Shown: positions 25,470 to 34,558 of the stretch, piece after piece
Layout: every line of letters begins with the position of its first letter
Position numbering within the stretch: the stretch's first letter is position 1
DNA from: JBFWNG01 sp050251195
GTDB taxonomy: Bacteria > Bdellovibrionota_B > Oligoflexia > Oligoflexales > Oligoflexaceae
Assembly: GCA_050251195.1 (NCBI GenBank)
Contig: JBFWNG010000001.1
Coordinates: forward strand, 496,001-560,000
Direction of reading: 5' to 3'
DNA length: 64,000 nt
Program-made: the position numbers and the translations under genes
Notes under the pieces: model-generated
What the model was told of the DNA's origin: nothing
What the model saw: the letters and a program-made list of their open reading frames with translations, nothing else
The model's database searches: none

Positions 25470-28400
25470 ATGTTCGGCGATCAACAACAGTTTTTCATTA
25501 CAAAAATAAAAAATAATCTCAATTTTTATGTCATCGTGGGCCTTGTCGCCTTCTTGTCCGGAATGGTTGGTATTGGCGCCGTCGTCGCTTATCAAGTGTT
25601 CTTCGGCGACACCGAGGAACTCAAGAAATCGACGATTCTTGCAAGAATCAACGAAGAGACGATTATCTTCGCCGACGATGAAGAAACGCGATTCGGCAGT
25701 TTCTTTGACAGCGAACATAGAAAATACGTCAAGATTGACGACATCCCGGCTCACATGATTCGAGCCATGGTCGCTTCAGAAGATAAGAACTTCTATCAAC
25801 ATGTCGGTATTGATCCGATCGCTATCGCCGACGCTGTCATGGACGGTGTCCTTTCGGGTTTTCGTTTTAAACGGGGCGCGTCCACCATCACCCAGCAAAC
25901 AGTGAAGAATATCATGGGGCGTCGGGAAAGGACCTTCCGGCGCAAGTTCAAGGAAATGATTCGTGCTCTCCAGATCGAGAGGATGTACTCCAAACAACAG
26001 ATTCTCGAATTCTATCTCAATCAATTTCACGTAACAGCCAACGGAAACGGAATTGGCATCGCTTCGCGTTACTATTTTGACAAGGACGTCCAGGATCTAA
26101 CCCTTGTCGAGGGCGCGTTTATCGCCGGTTCGGTAAAAGCGCCGAGCCGATACAATCCTTTTGTTAAAGACAGTAAGGAAGACCGAGATCGCGCGGTCGA
26201 AGAGGCGAACGGGCGAAAGAATTATGTTTTGAGACGAATGTTCGAACAAGGGTGGATTGGCAAGGAAGAGTTTGAGCAGGCTTTTGTTGAGCCGATTCCC
26301 TTCAAAAAGGGCAAATTTCGAACGAACGAAGTTGCTTTGGTCTCTCTTATTCGGGGACAGCTCGATCGCCCTGAGGTCCTTTCATCCTTAGATTTCGAAG
26401 ACATTTCCGAGCTCGACCACGCTGGTCTCAAGATTTTTACAACGCTGAACGCAGATTTGCAGACGCAAGCGCAGCACGCTATGAGAATCAACCTTTCCCG
26501 TCTCGAAACCATTCTCGAAGGATTCAAACCCGAACCAGCCTACAAATATCGAAGACTGCGAAGCTTGGACGAAAATCAGTACTTCTACGGCAAGATTGAA
26601 AAAATCGTCCACAAGGGGGGCAACCCTCAAATTGAGATTGATTTCGGATTGCCTAAAGGCATTGTCCCTTATGAGTCCTTATTGCGCACCGCAAAACTTC
26701 TCTCGATACCGACGTATGAGGATCCCAATCTCATGCTCAAGGAACTCGTCAAGAAGTTCAAAGTTGGAGATGTCGTGTTTGTCGAGGTCATGGAATACGA
26801 CCGAGATACGCATCAGGCTGTTCTTGAACTGAGAAAGGCCCCTAAAATAAACGGCGGTATGATAGCGGTGGACAAGGGCGACGTGAAGGCTGTTGTATCG
26901 GGATTTGAAGCCAAGGGTTTCAACCGGGCAATGTTTGCGACGCGCCAGCCGGGTTCGGTATTCAAAACGGTTGTTTTCTTTGCTTCGTTACAGCTTGGGT
27001 GGACTGTCTTGGACCGGCTCGACAACGAACGCCGGGTGTTTCCGTTTCAAGGCAAGTTCTACTATCCCCGTCCCGACCACCAGAGTCCTTACGAACAGGT
27101 TTCTATACTTTGGGCGGGCGTGAAGTCGGAAAACTTAGCATCGATATTTCTTACGAGTCATCTTCTCGACAAAGCCAACTTTGGTCAGTTTAAGCTGCTT
27201 ATGGGCAATCTGGGCTTGCTGCCGCTTGAGGGCGAATCCGCACGCGATTACCATTACCGGGTTGCTAAGGCCACAGGCGTGCAAGTTGAAAACGAAGGAA
27301 TAAAGGAACATTTGCTCAGCAACGCGATCGAAGACGTGAGGCCCGATCTCATCTTTAACCGTCAAGCCAAGCTCTACAATGAGATCTCAAAAATGTGGTG
27401 GGGTAGGGGCTACGTCGCTGAAATGAAGGCGGTCTACGAAGCCAAAGAAGACGAAGTATCGAAAAAAGAAAAACAGATTCGCATCGCACTTCTTAAAAAC
27501 AATTACGAGAGGATGACCAGCATTTCTAAAAGCTTGGAATATGACTGGAATCGCTTGAAGGAGCTGGTCGGCGAGCACGGCGCGGAAAAGGTGCTTACAC
27601 TCCAAGAGGGCCGCGATCTATTGGCCCGATTTAGAGTCTTGAGTTCTGTTGGCAAGCCGCAGTTAGCTTATGTTCGAACGATGCCGGAAGAGGAAGTTCT
27701 CTTTCGGCCAGGTGGCATCCCACAAGCGGGCTTTGCTGCACTCGAAGCTCCTGTTGGGCGGAACCTCGATCCGTTTGACGTGCAAGCAATTTGGAGTGAC
27801 TCCATTTTCGGCGGTGGCTTGTCTATCGATGAAGTCAAGTTGGGCGGCGTTGTTCCCAAAAAGATTTTCACTCAGATTCAGGCTAATCTCGAGCAACGAT
27901 TCGCGTCCATCATGCAAAATGAAGGCACCTACAATCTCTACCGATACTTTAACCACCACGATTTCAGGATTGTTCTTGGCCTGAAATATCTCGTCGAGCT
28001 TTCGAAAGCCATGGGCGTTTACTCTCCGTTGGAACCCGTGCTGTCATTCCCGCTGGGTACGAACGACGTGAGCGTTGCAGAGGTTGCGAAAATCTATCAA
28101 ACCTTTACGGAAGGAAAGGTCTACCAATTCTACGAAAAGGGTCCGGCAAACCAACTCAACTTCATAAAGAGAATTGAAGATCGCAACGGCACTCTTTTAT
28201 ACGAACCTAAAAAAATCGAGAAGCAACTCGTCAACTCCTGCGTCGCCTCGCAGGTGACCGAGATCCTAAGAAAGGTAGTCACTCACGGTACAGGTAGCCG
28301 AGCTCGCGGCGAGCTTTATATCCCGGTCGATGCGACTAAGACTGACAAAGGCGAATCGGTCGGCGGTTTCAAAGTGAGGGTCGAGGCGTTTGGTAAAACA

Positions 28401-29186
28401 GGAACGACAAATGACTATACCACGTCCTATTTCGCGGGTTATGTCCCATATCCGACCAGGCATAGAGCGCCGTTGCGCGTCTCCGACAGCTACGTGATAG
28501 CTTCCTACGTGGGATATGACCTCAATAAGACGATGAAGAGAGGCAATTACAGAATATCGGGAGCGTACGGCGCGTTGCCGGCATGGACCGACTTTGCCAA
28601 GTCTATCATTACCTCCGAAAAGTACGTTGATTATCTCGACAAACTGGATATCAGTTTGCATTCCAAACAGGTCTGGCCGATGGAAAATGACGCGTGTTCG
28701 GCCAAAGTAAAGGTCGATTTACCGCAAGGCGTCATGGTCGGAGCCCCAACCGAAGAGGAAATAGAGATATTCGATTACACGAACATCGAGAAAGAGGGGG
28801 AAACGTTCGTCAACGAGTTTGCTCGCAATGCGAATGTTCAGTCCTACGTGAGTTTGGCAGTTGGCCCGGCGCAAAGTGCTCGCCAACCTCTTCGAACCTT
28901 TAAGCCCGTCAATTTTGGCGAAGGTTCTGAGAAGGAGTATGAAGATTGGAGCGATCCGGCTCTTGACGGAGATTTGGATGGCGGGCGAGGACCGCAGGAT
29001 ATCAGCATCGACACTCCTGCGCCGGTCAAAGAGGAAGTCGTTCCAGAGCGGCCGGTCCCTGAGGAAGAAAAGGCGAAAGACAAGGAAGAGTCTGCCCCAG
29101 AAGATGCAGCCCAAGAGCAAGGTGCAAGCACTGAGGAAAAGGCTGACAAAGACAAGGGCGGGTATGTTGAGGAAGACCTCTGGTAG
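25470..29186 (+). CDS. Class A penicillin-binding protein (bifunctional), unusually large
   Basis: This protein of about 1238 residues has a cytoplasmic tail and one transmembrane helix (NFYVIVGLVAFLSGMVGIGA). A GT51 transglycosylase follows, with catalytic-Glu motif VASEDKNFYQHVG and then GASTITQQTVKN and QILEFYLNQ. The transpeptidase has SVFK (about residue 496), SEN (about 553) and KTGTT (about 976). The SxN-to-KTG gap of about 420 residues is some 300 longer than in E. coli PBP1b. The insert includes a charged helical stretch with many Lys/Glu. A C-terminal tail of 80 or so residues is Glu/Asp/Lys-rich. It polymerises and cross-links peptidoglycan. ATG 25470 has GAGTGGGG upstream; an in-frame TTG at 25446 has none. 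Confidence 0.88.
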   Translation: MFGDQQQFFITKIKNNLNFYVIVGLVAFLSGMVGIGAVVAYQVFFGDTEELKKSTILARINEETIIFADDEETRFGSFFDSEHRKYVKIDDIPAHMIRAMVASEDKNFYQHVGIDPIAIADAVMDGVLSGFRFKRGASTITQQTVKNIMGRRERTFRRKFKEMIRALQIERMYSKQQILEFYLNQFHVTANGNGIGIASRYYFDKDVQDLTLVEGAFIAGSVKAPSRYNPFVKDSKEDRDRAVEEANGRKNYVLRRMFEQGWIGKEEFEQAFVEPIPFKKGKFRTNEVALVSLIRGQLDRPEVLSSLDFEDISELDHAGLKIFTTLNADLQTQAQHAMRINLSRLETILEGFKPEPAYKYRRLRSLDENQYFYGKIEKIVHKGGNPQIEIDFGLPKGIVPYESLLRTAKLLSIPTYEDPNLMLKELVKKFKVGDVVFVEVMEYDRDTHQAVLELRKAPKINGGMIAVDKGDVKAVVSGFEAKGFNRAMFATRQPGSVFKTVVFFASLQLGWTVLDRLDNERRVFPFQGKFYYPRPDHQSPYEQVSILWAGVKSENLASIFLTSHLLDKANFGQFKLLMGNLGLLPLEGESARDYHYRVAKATGVQVENEGIKEHLLSNAIEDVRPDLIFNRQAKLYNEISKMWWGRGYVAEMKAVYEAKEDEVSKKEKQIRIALLKNNYERMTSISKSLEYDWNRLKELVGEHGAEKVLTLQEGRDLLARFRVLSSVGKPQLAYVRTMPEEEVLFRPGGIPQAGFAALEAPVGRNLDPFDVQAIWSDSIFGGGLSIDEVKLGGVVPKKIFTQIQANLEQRFASIMQNEGTYNLYRYFNHHDFRIVLGLKYLVELSKAMGVYSPLEPVLSFPLGTNDVSVAEVAKIYQTFTEGKVYQFYEKGPANQLNFIKRIEDRNGTLLYEPKKIEKQLVNSCVASQVTEILRKVVTHGTGSRARGELYIPVDATKTDKGESVGGFKVRVEAFGKTGTTNDYTTSYFAGYVPYPTRHRAPLRVSDSYVIASYVGYDLNKTMKRGNYRISGAYGALPAWTDFAKSIITSEKYVDYLDKLDISLHSKQVWPMENDACSAKVKVDLPQGVMVGAPTEEEIEIFDYTNIEKEGETFVNEFARNANVQSYVSLAVGPAQSARQPLRTFKPVNFGEGSEKEYEDWSDPALDGDLDGGRGPQDISIDTPAPVKEEVVPERPVPEEEKAKDKEESAPEDAAQEQGASTEEKADKDKGGYVEEDLW

Positions 29187-29204
29187 ATTGGGAGGAAAGT
29201 GGTA

Positions 29205-30512
29205 GTGGACGAGAAAAGAAAAACGCAAAGATCAGAACAGCTGTTTACGGAAGCAAAAAAATATTTCCCGGGAGGGGTCAACTCTCCGGTTCGCGCTTTT
29301 AAGTCGGTTGAGCTCAATCCCCCGTTTATCAAAGCAGCGAAGGGAGCCTACGTTTGGGACGAAGACGAAAATAAGTACATTGATTACGTAGCAAGTTGGG
29401 GGCCGGCCATTCTCGGTCACGCCCACCCTGAGTGTGTCAGCGCTGTTCAAAAGGCTGCGGTGCAAGGATTGTCATTTGGCGCGCCCACCGAGGCTGAAAC
29501 CCGGCTCGCCCGCATTATTACGGAAATCATGCCAAGCATGGAAATGATGAGGTTCGTTTCAAGCGGAACCGAGGCCTGCATGGCTGCTCTGCGTCTTGCG
29601 CGGGGTTATACAAAGCGCGCCAAAGTTATTAAGTTTTCGGGTTGTTACCATGGTCATTCCGATCTGCTTCTAGCAAAGGCGGGTTCTGGCGTTGCAACAT
29701 TCGCGCTGCCGGACTCGAGCGGTGTCCCGGAAAGCGTTACTCAAGATACCATCGTCATTCCGTTCAATGACGTCGATGGTGTTTCAGCCGCGTTTCAGAA
29801 GTGGGGTTCGGACATCGCCGCCGTTATACTCGAACCCATTGCCGGCAACCAGGGCTTCATCCGATCAAGCCCAAAGTTTATAAAGACATTGCGCGACCTT
29901 ACGACCAAGTCAGGAAGTCTTTTGATTTTTGACGAGGTCATGACGGGCTTCCGCGTTGGGCTAAGAGGATGCCAAGCGATTTATGGCGTTACGCCCGACC
30001 TGACAACACTCGGCAAGGTGGTCGGTGGCGGTCTGCCGCTTGCCGTCTATGGCGGCAAGAGATCGGTCATGGAGCAGATCGCCCCACTTGGGCCGGTGTA
30101 CCAAGCGGGTACTCTCTCGGGCAATCCCTTGTCCGTGGCCTGCGGCATTAAAACCCTCGAAATTCTTAAAGAAAAATGTGATTTCTCGCTCCTTGCGACC
30201 AGAACCAAGCAGCTCGTGAGCGGCTTAAAGGAATTGGCCCAAGGACATAGCATACCGTTGCAGGTGGATGCAGAAGGTGGTATGTTTGGGTTCTTTTTTG
30301 CTCGAGACGAGATCACCAGTTTTGAGCAAGCCAAAACCTGTGACCAAAAGATGTTTATAAGGTTTTTCCAGGCGATGTTAAGCCGTGGGATTTACCTAGC
30401 GCCCTCAGCCTTTGAGGCTGGGTTCGTGTCGTTCTCACACACGGAAGAAGACATTGTGACGACGCTAACGGCTGCTGAAAAATCGTTTGAACAGTTAAGG
30501 AACACCAAGTAA
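29205..30512 (+). CDS. hemL: Glutamate-1-semialdehyde 2,1-aminomutase
   Basis: This 435-residue class III aminotransferase matches HemL. It has the near-invariant FPGGVNSPVRAF at the start, FVSSGTEACMAALRLARGYT, KFSGCYHGHSD, LLIFDEVMTGFRV, PLP-lysine TLGKVVGGGLP and QAGTLSGNPL. It converts glutamate-1-semialdehyde to 5-aminolevulinate in C5-pathway tetrapyrrole synthesis. GTG 29205 is preferred over the GTG at 29199: GGGAGG (29190-29195) then has nine bases of spacing instead of three. It starts 18 bp after the PBP gene and its stop abuts the next start, so the next protein is likely co-expressed. Confidence 0.95.
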   Translation: MDEKRKTQRSEQLFTEAKKYFPGGVNSPVRAFKSVELNPPFIKAAKGAYVWDEDENKYIDYVASWGPAILGHAHPECVSAVQKAAVQGLSFGAPTEAETRLARIITEIMPSMEMMRFVSSGTEACMAALRLARGYTKRAKVIKFSGCYHGHSDLLLAKAGSGVATFALPDSSGVPESVTQDTIVIPFNDVDGVSAAFQKWGSDIAAVILEPIAGNQGFIRSSPKFIKTLRDLTTKSGSLLIFDEVMTGFRVGLRGCQAIYGVTPDLTTLGKVVGGGLPLAVYGGKRSVMEQIAPLGPVYQAGTLSGNPLSVACGIKTLEILKEKCDFSLLATRTKQLVSGLKELAQGHSIPLQVDAEGGMFGFFFARDEITSFEQAKTCDQKMFIRFFQAMLSRGIYLAPSAFEAGFVSFSHTEEDIVTTLTAAEKSFEQLRNTK

Positions 30513-31529
30513 ATGCCCACTACGGAAGCTAAGAAGACAAAAGTCGGGTGTCTGTCCGATTGGAGTTTGTTGCCGTTGCGAACGGAGCTCGAGAAGTTCG
30601 AGCCCGGTTTGGATCTCAATATAAACTCCCTACCCCAACTGCGAAAGACTGCGATTAGTGAGAAGCAAGATATCTTTCCCGAGCTTTGCACAAATCTGAT
30701 TCGTAAAGCAGCGGTAGATCTGGCGTTGCCGCTTGGGTTAGCTGTCAAGGGACCTTCTCCCGTTTGCTACTTCGGCTACCATTCCTTGGCTTCGAAGATG
30801 CAAGAGTACATTAATAATAGAATTGAGGCTGTCCAAGACATCTTCCAAAAGGCAAAGGTCAACGATACCCCGCACGTTGCCGCAGCTGTTGACTACATTC
30901 TTGACGCACTCGACGACTTAGACGCGCGTATGGAGGGGGTGATTGAGGCTCCTGCGCTCTTTTTCCGTCGCGACTATTCCCTGGGACATTCTGTCGCGCG
31001 CCTTATGTACCCGTTGCTTTTTGGCAAAAAGGCGCTGAAGACAAGACTGGATGCGCCTCCGCTCAATAATGCGAAAGAGCCCGCTCTGTCGTTTGACGTT
31101 CTATCTGGAAACGACGCCGTGGTGCGCAGATCGAGCTACAGCGGTATTCTTGACCTCTCTGCTATTTGGTACAAGATAACCCTCTTGCCGCTGGTCTACT
31201 TGGTTTGGCAAAAAAATGACAAAGGCATCGTGCAGTCTCTTCACCGGCAAAAAATTCTAAAGGCCGCAGAGCTCGCCCAAGCGCGTATGAAAGTCGACCC
31301 GTCCATTTATTATCCCGATATTCTCCCTCTCGACCTTAAGGGACACGAGATCGACCTGAGCCAGTACTGGAAAAATTTCCATTATCACCTCGATCCGCAA
31401 TCTATGCGTAGCATCATTGTTCTTGTTCACCTCGCGCGTGCTTTTGAGCGTATTGAAAACACCGATGAGTTGCGCGTCAAAATGATTCGATGGCAGGACA
31501 AAGTCAGCAAAGAAGTTCATTTCACTTGA
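30513..31529 (+). CDS. Conserved hypothetical, possible MqnA/MqnD-like periplasmic-binding-fold protein
   Basis: This 338-residue protein starts directly after the hemL stop (TAA then ATG). Its N-terminus (KVGCLSDWSLLPLRTELEKF) has the shape of the MqnA start (VG.VSYLNT.PL). LALPLGLAVKGPSPVCYFGYHS and IWYKITLLPLVYLVWQK also resemble MqnA blocks, in which W..TGLPFV.AVW recurs. MqnA/MqnD act in the futalosine menaquinone route. The similarity is remote: the central GL.P and TS.aL elements are not seen and the protein is about 50 residues longer than usual. I would treat it as hypothetical; a link to haem synthesis is only positional. Confidence 0.4.
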   Translation: MPTTEAKKTKVGCLSDWSLLPLRTELEKFEPGLDLNINSLPQLRKTAISEKQDIFPELCTNLIRKAAVDLALPLGLAVKGPSPVCYFGYHSLASKMQEYINNRIEAVQDIFQKAKVNDTPHVAAAVDYILDALDDLDARMEGVIEAPALFFRRDYSLGHSVARLMYPLLFGKKALKTRLDAPPLNNAKEPALSFDVLSGNDAVVRRSSYSGILDLSAIWYKITLLPLVYLVWQKNDKGIVQSLHRQKILKAAELAQARMKVDPSIYYPDILPLDLKGHEIDLSQYWKNFHYHLDPQSMRSIIVLVHLARAFERIENTDELRVKMIRWQDKVSKEVHFT

Positions 31530-31565
31530 TGTCATTGGAAAACTCGGTACATTCTGCGGATGGAG

Positions 31566-31590
31566 ATCCTTCGCTTCGCTCAGGATGACG
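31566..31590 (-). repeat. Dispersed 25-bp repeat, copy 2
   Basis: Exact reverse complement of the 25-mer at 15334-15358, in the 126-bp spacer between the MqnA-like and membrane-protein genes. Confidence 0.75.
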
Positions 31591-31655
31591 ATTGGTCCGG
31601 CGATTGAGAATCCGATTGGCAGCGAAGTCTCCCGTATCGATTCTCCGGAGTCACG

Positions 31656-32381
31656 ATGGTCTTTTTAATTCTAGCTCTGACTGTCCACTTCATCTGGGAA
31701 TATAGGCAGAGAAAAATCTCTTCGCTGACCGAGCTGTTACGCGTGACCAACGAACTGCTAACCCATTATAAAAGCGGGAACGCAGGTCCTTACGCTGCCG
31801 CTGGGGTATTCAAGTGCATTGCCGAAGACGTTACTTTAGACCAAAAGCGCGGCATTCCGATAATTGGTGCGCTCGAAGCGTTTCGTGAGGAGTGCGAACG
31901 GATGTTGGACATCCTGTCGGACGCGAAGCGCTCCCTCAGGTTGCTGTGCGCAAAACTTATGGGCGTGCTGACGATTATAGGCATTGTACGCATGAGCTTT
32001 GCACGGTCGGTCGGCGTTATGAATTCTGCCGATTTGCTTGCCCTGAGCTTGGGGGCCCTGTGCCTTGCGGGCGCGTTCAGCCTTTACCTCGGTTTTCTTC
32101 CGACTGAGTTGAGAGAAGTCCGGCCAACCTCAGCCTTGGATTGGTTCCGCGGTTGTCTTAAGGGCCGTAGGGACACCCTTCGGGCCTATAAATCGGGAGT
32201 CTCAGAGGCGGAAGCGGGCAAATCTTTGCAGCGACGTCTTCTGCGCGACAGCCGAGCGGAAGTGGCTTTAAAGGTCAAAAAATGGCAGGAATTTCAACCT
32301 CTTCTGGAGCTGATATGGAGCCTGATCGCGGCATTCTGCTCTTTGGGCCTGCCGCTGTTCGCCGCGCTGGGCGCGTCCTGA
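31656..32381 (+). CDS. Predicted integral membrane protein, unknown
   Basis: This 241-residue protein has an N-terminal hydrophobic segment (VFLILALTVHFIW), a soluble helical part rich in Arg/Lys/Glu, two adjacent membrane helices in the middle (about residues 104-148, with LSLGALCLAGAFSLYLGFL) and a last one at the C-terminus (LIWSLIAAFCSLGLPLFAALG). The alternation of helical soluble blocks with membrane pairs loosely recalls TadB/TadC or GspF membrane platforms, but no family motif was seen. It has GGAGTC before the ATG. The gene stands in a loose co-directional run before the DUF6178 gene. Confidence 0.6.
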   Translation: MVFLILALTVHFIWEYRQRKISSLTELLRVTNELLTHYKSGNAGPYAAAGVFKCIAEDVTLDQKRGIPIIGALEAFREECERMLDILSDAKRSLRLLCAKLMGVLTIIGIVRMSFARSVGVMNSADLLALSLGALCLAGAFSLYLGFLPTELREVRPTSALDWFRGCLKGRRDTLRAYKSGVSEAEAGKSLQRRLLRDSRAEVALKVKKWQEFQPLLELIWSLIAAFCSLGLPLFAALGAS

Positions 32382-32449
32382 TGCATTATTTGTTTGCAAT
32401 TGGCCATATTGGCCTATATAAAGAAAGGTTTTAAATTTTGGAGCCACAA

Positions 32450-34132
32450 ATGCGCGATGAAACCTCTCTGGTCACGTATTATGACGTTGGTTACAAGAAC
32501 GCAAAGATGACCAAAGAACCCCTTGTCGGCTTTCTCGCCGGCGTAGATTTCGATAAGATCCTAGCATTACCGGAAGCCAAGAAAATAATACGAAGTTTGC
32601 CTCCTCAGGTCATATATTTCTCCTTAAAGCGGCAGGGTATAAACGAATGTATAGATGTCCTGAAGCATTTGTCGAACGCGCAGTTTACTCGCATTCTTGA
32701 TTATGATGTTTGGCGCGACGCTCAACTCGACCAGGTAAAAGCCCTGCAGTGGGTTACTCTCATGGCGAATCACGGCACCGAGCGGCTTTATAAGAGTTTT
32801 AGTGCTTTGGAAGAAGAATATCAAATCTCGATCCTGCAGGGTCTCGTTCGGATCTATACCCAAAGCGAAATGGAGGAAATGCCTCCCGAAAAACAGGATC
32901 AGCTTTTCGCGATGCCTGGCAACGAAGTTTTTTACGAGATCTTGTCGGATGACGTCGCCATCGTGGAGCCCATTCAAATGCTTCTCGAATCAGCGTTCGC
33001 ACACGATATGCGATACGCCACGGCATTGCTGAATTTCCCGTTTTACATGCCTCCGCACGAGAGCCAGGAGCTGTTGAAACAGTTTCGTTCGGCGCGTCTC
33101 GAAGAGGACGGTTTCGTCGACGAAGTCGAAAGTCAGAAAATATTTTGGGAATACGACCGCAAGCCGTTAGTGGAGAAGTATAAATCCCTCGTGGTGGATA
33201 GGAGCTCGGCAGACCTCCAAACATGGGACGAAAACGAGGACAGAATATTTACTGAAAAAGTTCTAACCTACTTGCGCCGACAGCAAGTCGATATCGACGA
33301 ACAGTTTAGGATACATCAGAACCTTTTGACTTTGGCCAACGGGCTTTGCAGTGCATCGAAGATTGAACCCGACGATATAGACGGCCTGCGGATTATTCTA
33401 CATCAGATGAAACACCTTGTAGGTCTCGGACTTGAGGTTTTGTCCTTTGGGCAAATAGAAAAGGCGGCGCAGATCATTCAATTTGAACATCCGAAAACTT
33501 TGTTCAAAGTAGGATTGAGCGTTATTGACGACCTTCGGAACGAAATACTTCAAACGCTTGCAGCTTCAGGCTTGGGTTTTGCCGAACGCTGCCAAAAACT
33601 CCACAAACTTCGCAAGTGGGGCATGATCCTCGCGGAATTCGATCAACATGGTCGTGATATTTTAGGTTTTGAAACAACCGAAGCTTTGAAGGCGCTCTTT
33701 AACAGATATCCTTTGAAGACCACGGCATCCGCTGACGACCAACTGACGTTCGAACCGATTGGAAGCCGCCGGACTCTGGTCGAACTCGTAGGGCAAATAG
33801 GAGCGGTGGGGCGAGTGGTATCCTTAGCCGCTGAATTCAGTGGGGGGACATTGCAAGGATCATTGGAAAAATCTATTAATACAATGATCGTGCGCCATCT
33901 GGTGACGGGTGAATTGGGTACTGCACCTCTCGGCGCAGGTGATTTTGCGGCATACTCGGAGTTGACGCCTGCGGATCGCGAGACCCGATTGTCTGCTTTG
34001 AGAGAAGCGCTCTCCTCAAAGGTAGAGTTGGGGATCGCCAGCGACGAAGTTTGGAAAATCTTTTTAGACCATTATCATGGCATCTCGTTGACAAAGGGAA
34101 GCATTCAACATCTTTGTTTTTCGAAGGAATAA
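32450..34132 (+). CDS. DUF6178-family protein
   Basis: This 560-residue all-helical soluble protein begins RDETSLVTYYDVGYKNAKM and contains segments such as KIIRSLPPQVIYFSLK, LDYDVWRDAQLDQVKALQW and HDMRYATALLNFPFYMPPHE. These match my recollection of DUF6178 proteins of delta-proteobacteria and relatives. No catalytic motif, signal or membrane helix is seen. ATG 32450 is preferred over a TTG at 32438 because TTGGAG (32438-32443) makes the ribosome site. It is followed after three bases by a small protein, so the two are a pair. Confidence 0.6.
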   Translation: MRDETSLVTYYDVGYKNAKMTKEPLVGFLAGVDFDKILALPEAKKIIRSLPPQVIYFSLKRQGINECIDVLKHLSNAQFTRILDYDVWRDAQLDQVKALQWVTLMANHGTERLYKSFSALEEEYQISILQGLVRIYTQSEMEEMPPEKQDQLFAMPGNEVFYEILSDDVAIVEPIQMLLESAFAHDMRYATALLNFPFYMPPHESQELLKQFRSARLEEDGFVDEVESQKIFWEYDRKPLVEKYKSLVVDRSSADLQTWDENEDRIFTEKVLTYLRRQQVDIDEQFRIHQNLLTLANGLCSASKIEPDDIDGLRIILHQMKHLVGLGLEVLSFGQIEKAAQIIQFEHPKTLFKVGLSVIDDLRNEILQTLAASGLGFAERCQKLHKLRKWGMILAEFDQHGRDILGFETTEALKALFNRYPLKTTASADDQLTFEPIGSRRTLVELVGQIGAVGRVVSLAAEFSGGTLQGSLEKSINTMIVRHLVTGELGTAPLGAGDFAAYSELTPADRETRLSALREALSSKVELGIASDEVWKIFLDHYHGISLTKGSIQHLCFSKE

Positions 34133-34135
34133 TAT

Positions 34136-34558
34136 ATGGAAGCAGAATATTTATCAGTTCAAGACATGGACTATTTGTCCAATCAGATGAATACAAAATA
34201 CAGCAATTTTCTACGCGGAAGATCCTTTAAGATTAGCTGCGACGTCGGGCCGCGTGTGATCCATGCCACGGTAACACTGACGAACGGCGACGAGTCTTTC
34301 TTCTACCCGGTAGAAGCCCGCCTTGATTATGTTGAAGAGGAACTCACCAAGAAAAGTGCCGCGTTGTTTCTTGTCGACTATATTGACGTTTATTTCGAAG
34401 AATTTCTCACCGAAGACGAGCAGGTGTTCCTCAATATCGATTGGGCGAAACATCAGTACGACGCCGTCGAATTCGAAATAAAGGGGCAGATTCTAAACCT
34501 AAAACTTGAACGGCTAGCGGACGACCTGCTGAAGAGCAATGAGTCTATGTTGTCGTAG
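34136..34558 (+). CDS. Hypothetical small acidic protein, partner of the DUF6178 gene
   Basis: This 140-residue acidic protein starts three bases after the DUF6178 stop, with AAGGA upstream. It seems to have a beta-rich centre (SFKISCDVGPRVIHATVTLT) and helical ends; one FLVDYIDVYFEEFLTEDE stretch is strongly acidic. No family is recognised. The tight spacing and unchanged direction suggest it works with the DUF6178 protein. Its last 14 bases overlap the convergent diguanylate-cyclase gene. Confidence 0.6.
   Translation: MEAEYLSVQDMDYLSNQMNTKYSNFLRGRSFKISCDVGPRVIHATVTLTNGDESFFYPVEARLDYVEEELTKKSAALFLVDYIDVYFEEFLTEDEQVFLNIDWAKHQYDAVEFEIKGQILNLKLERLADDLLKSNESMLS

Noticed and set aside
28719..29332. 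Minus-strand open frames opposite the end of the PBP gene
   Set aside because: They are antisense to a well-supported coding region and consist of the complement of its acidic tail (Ser/Phe/Leu-rich).
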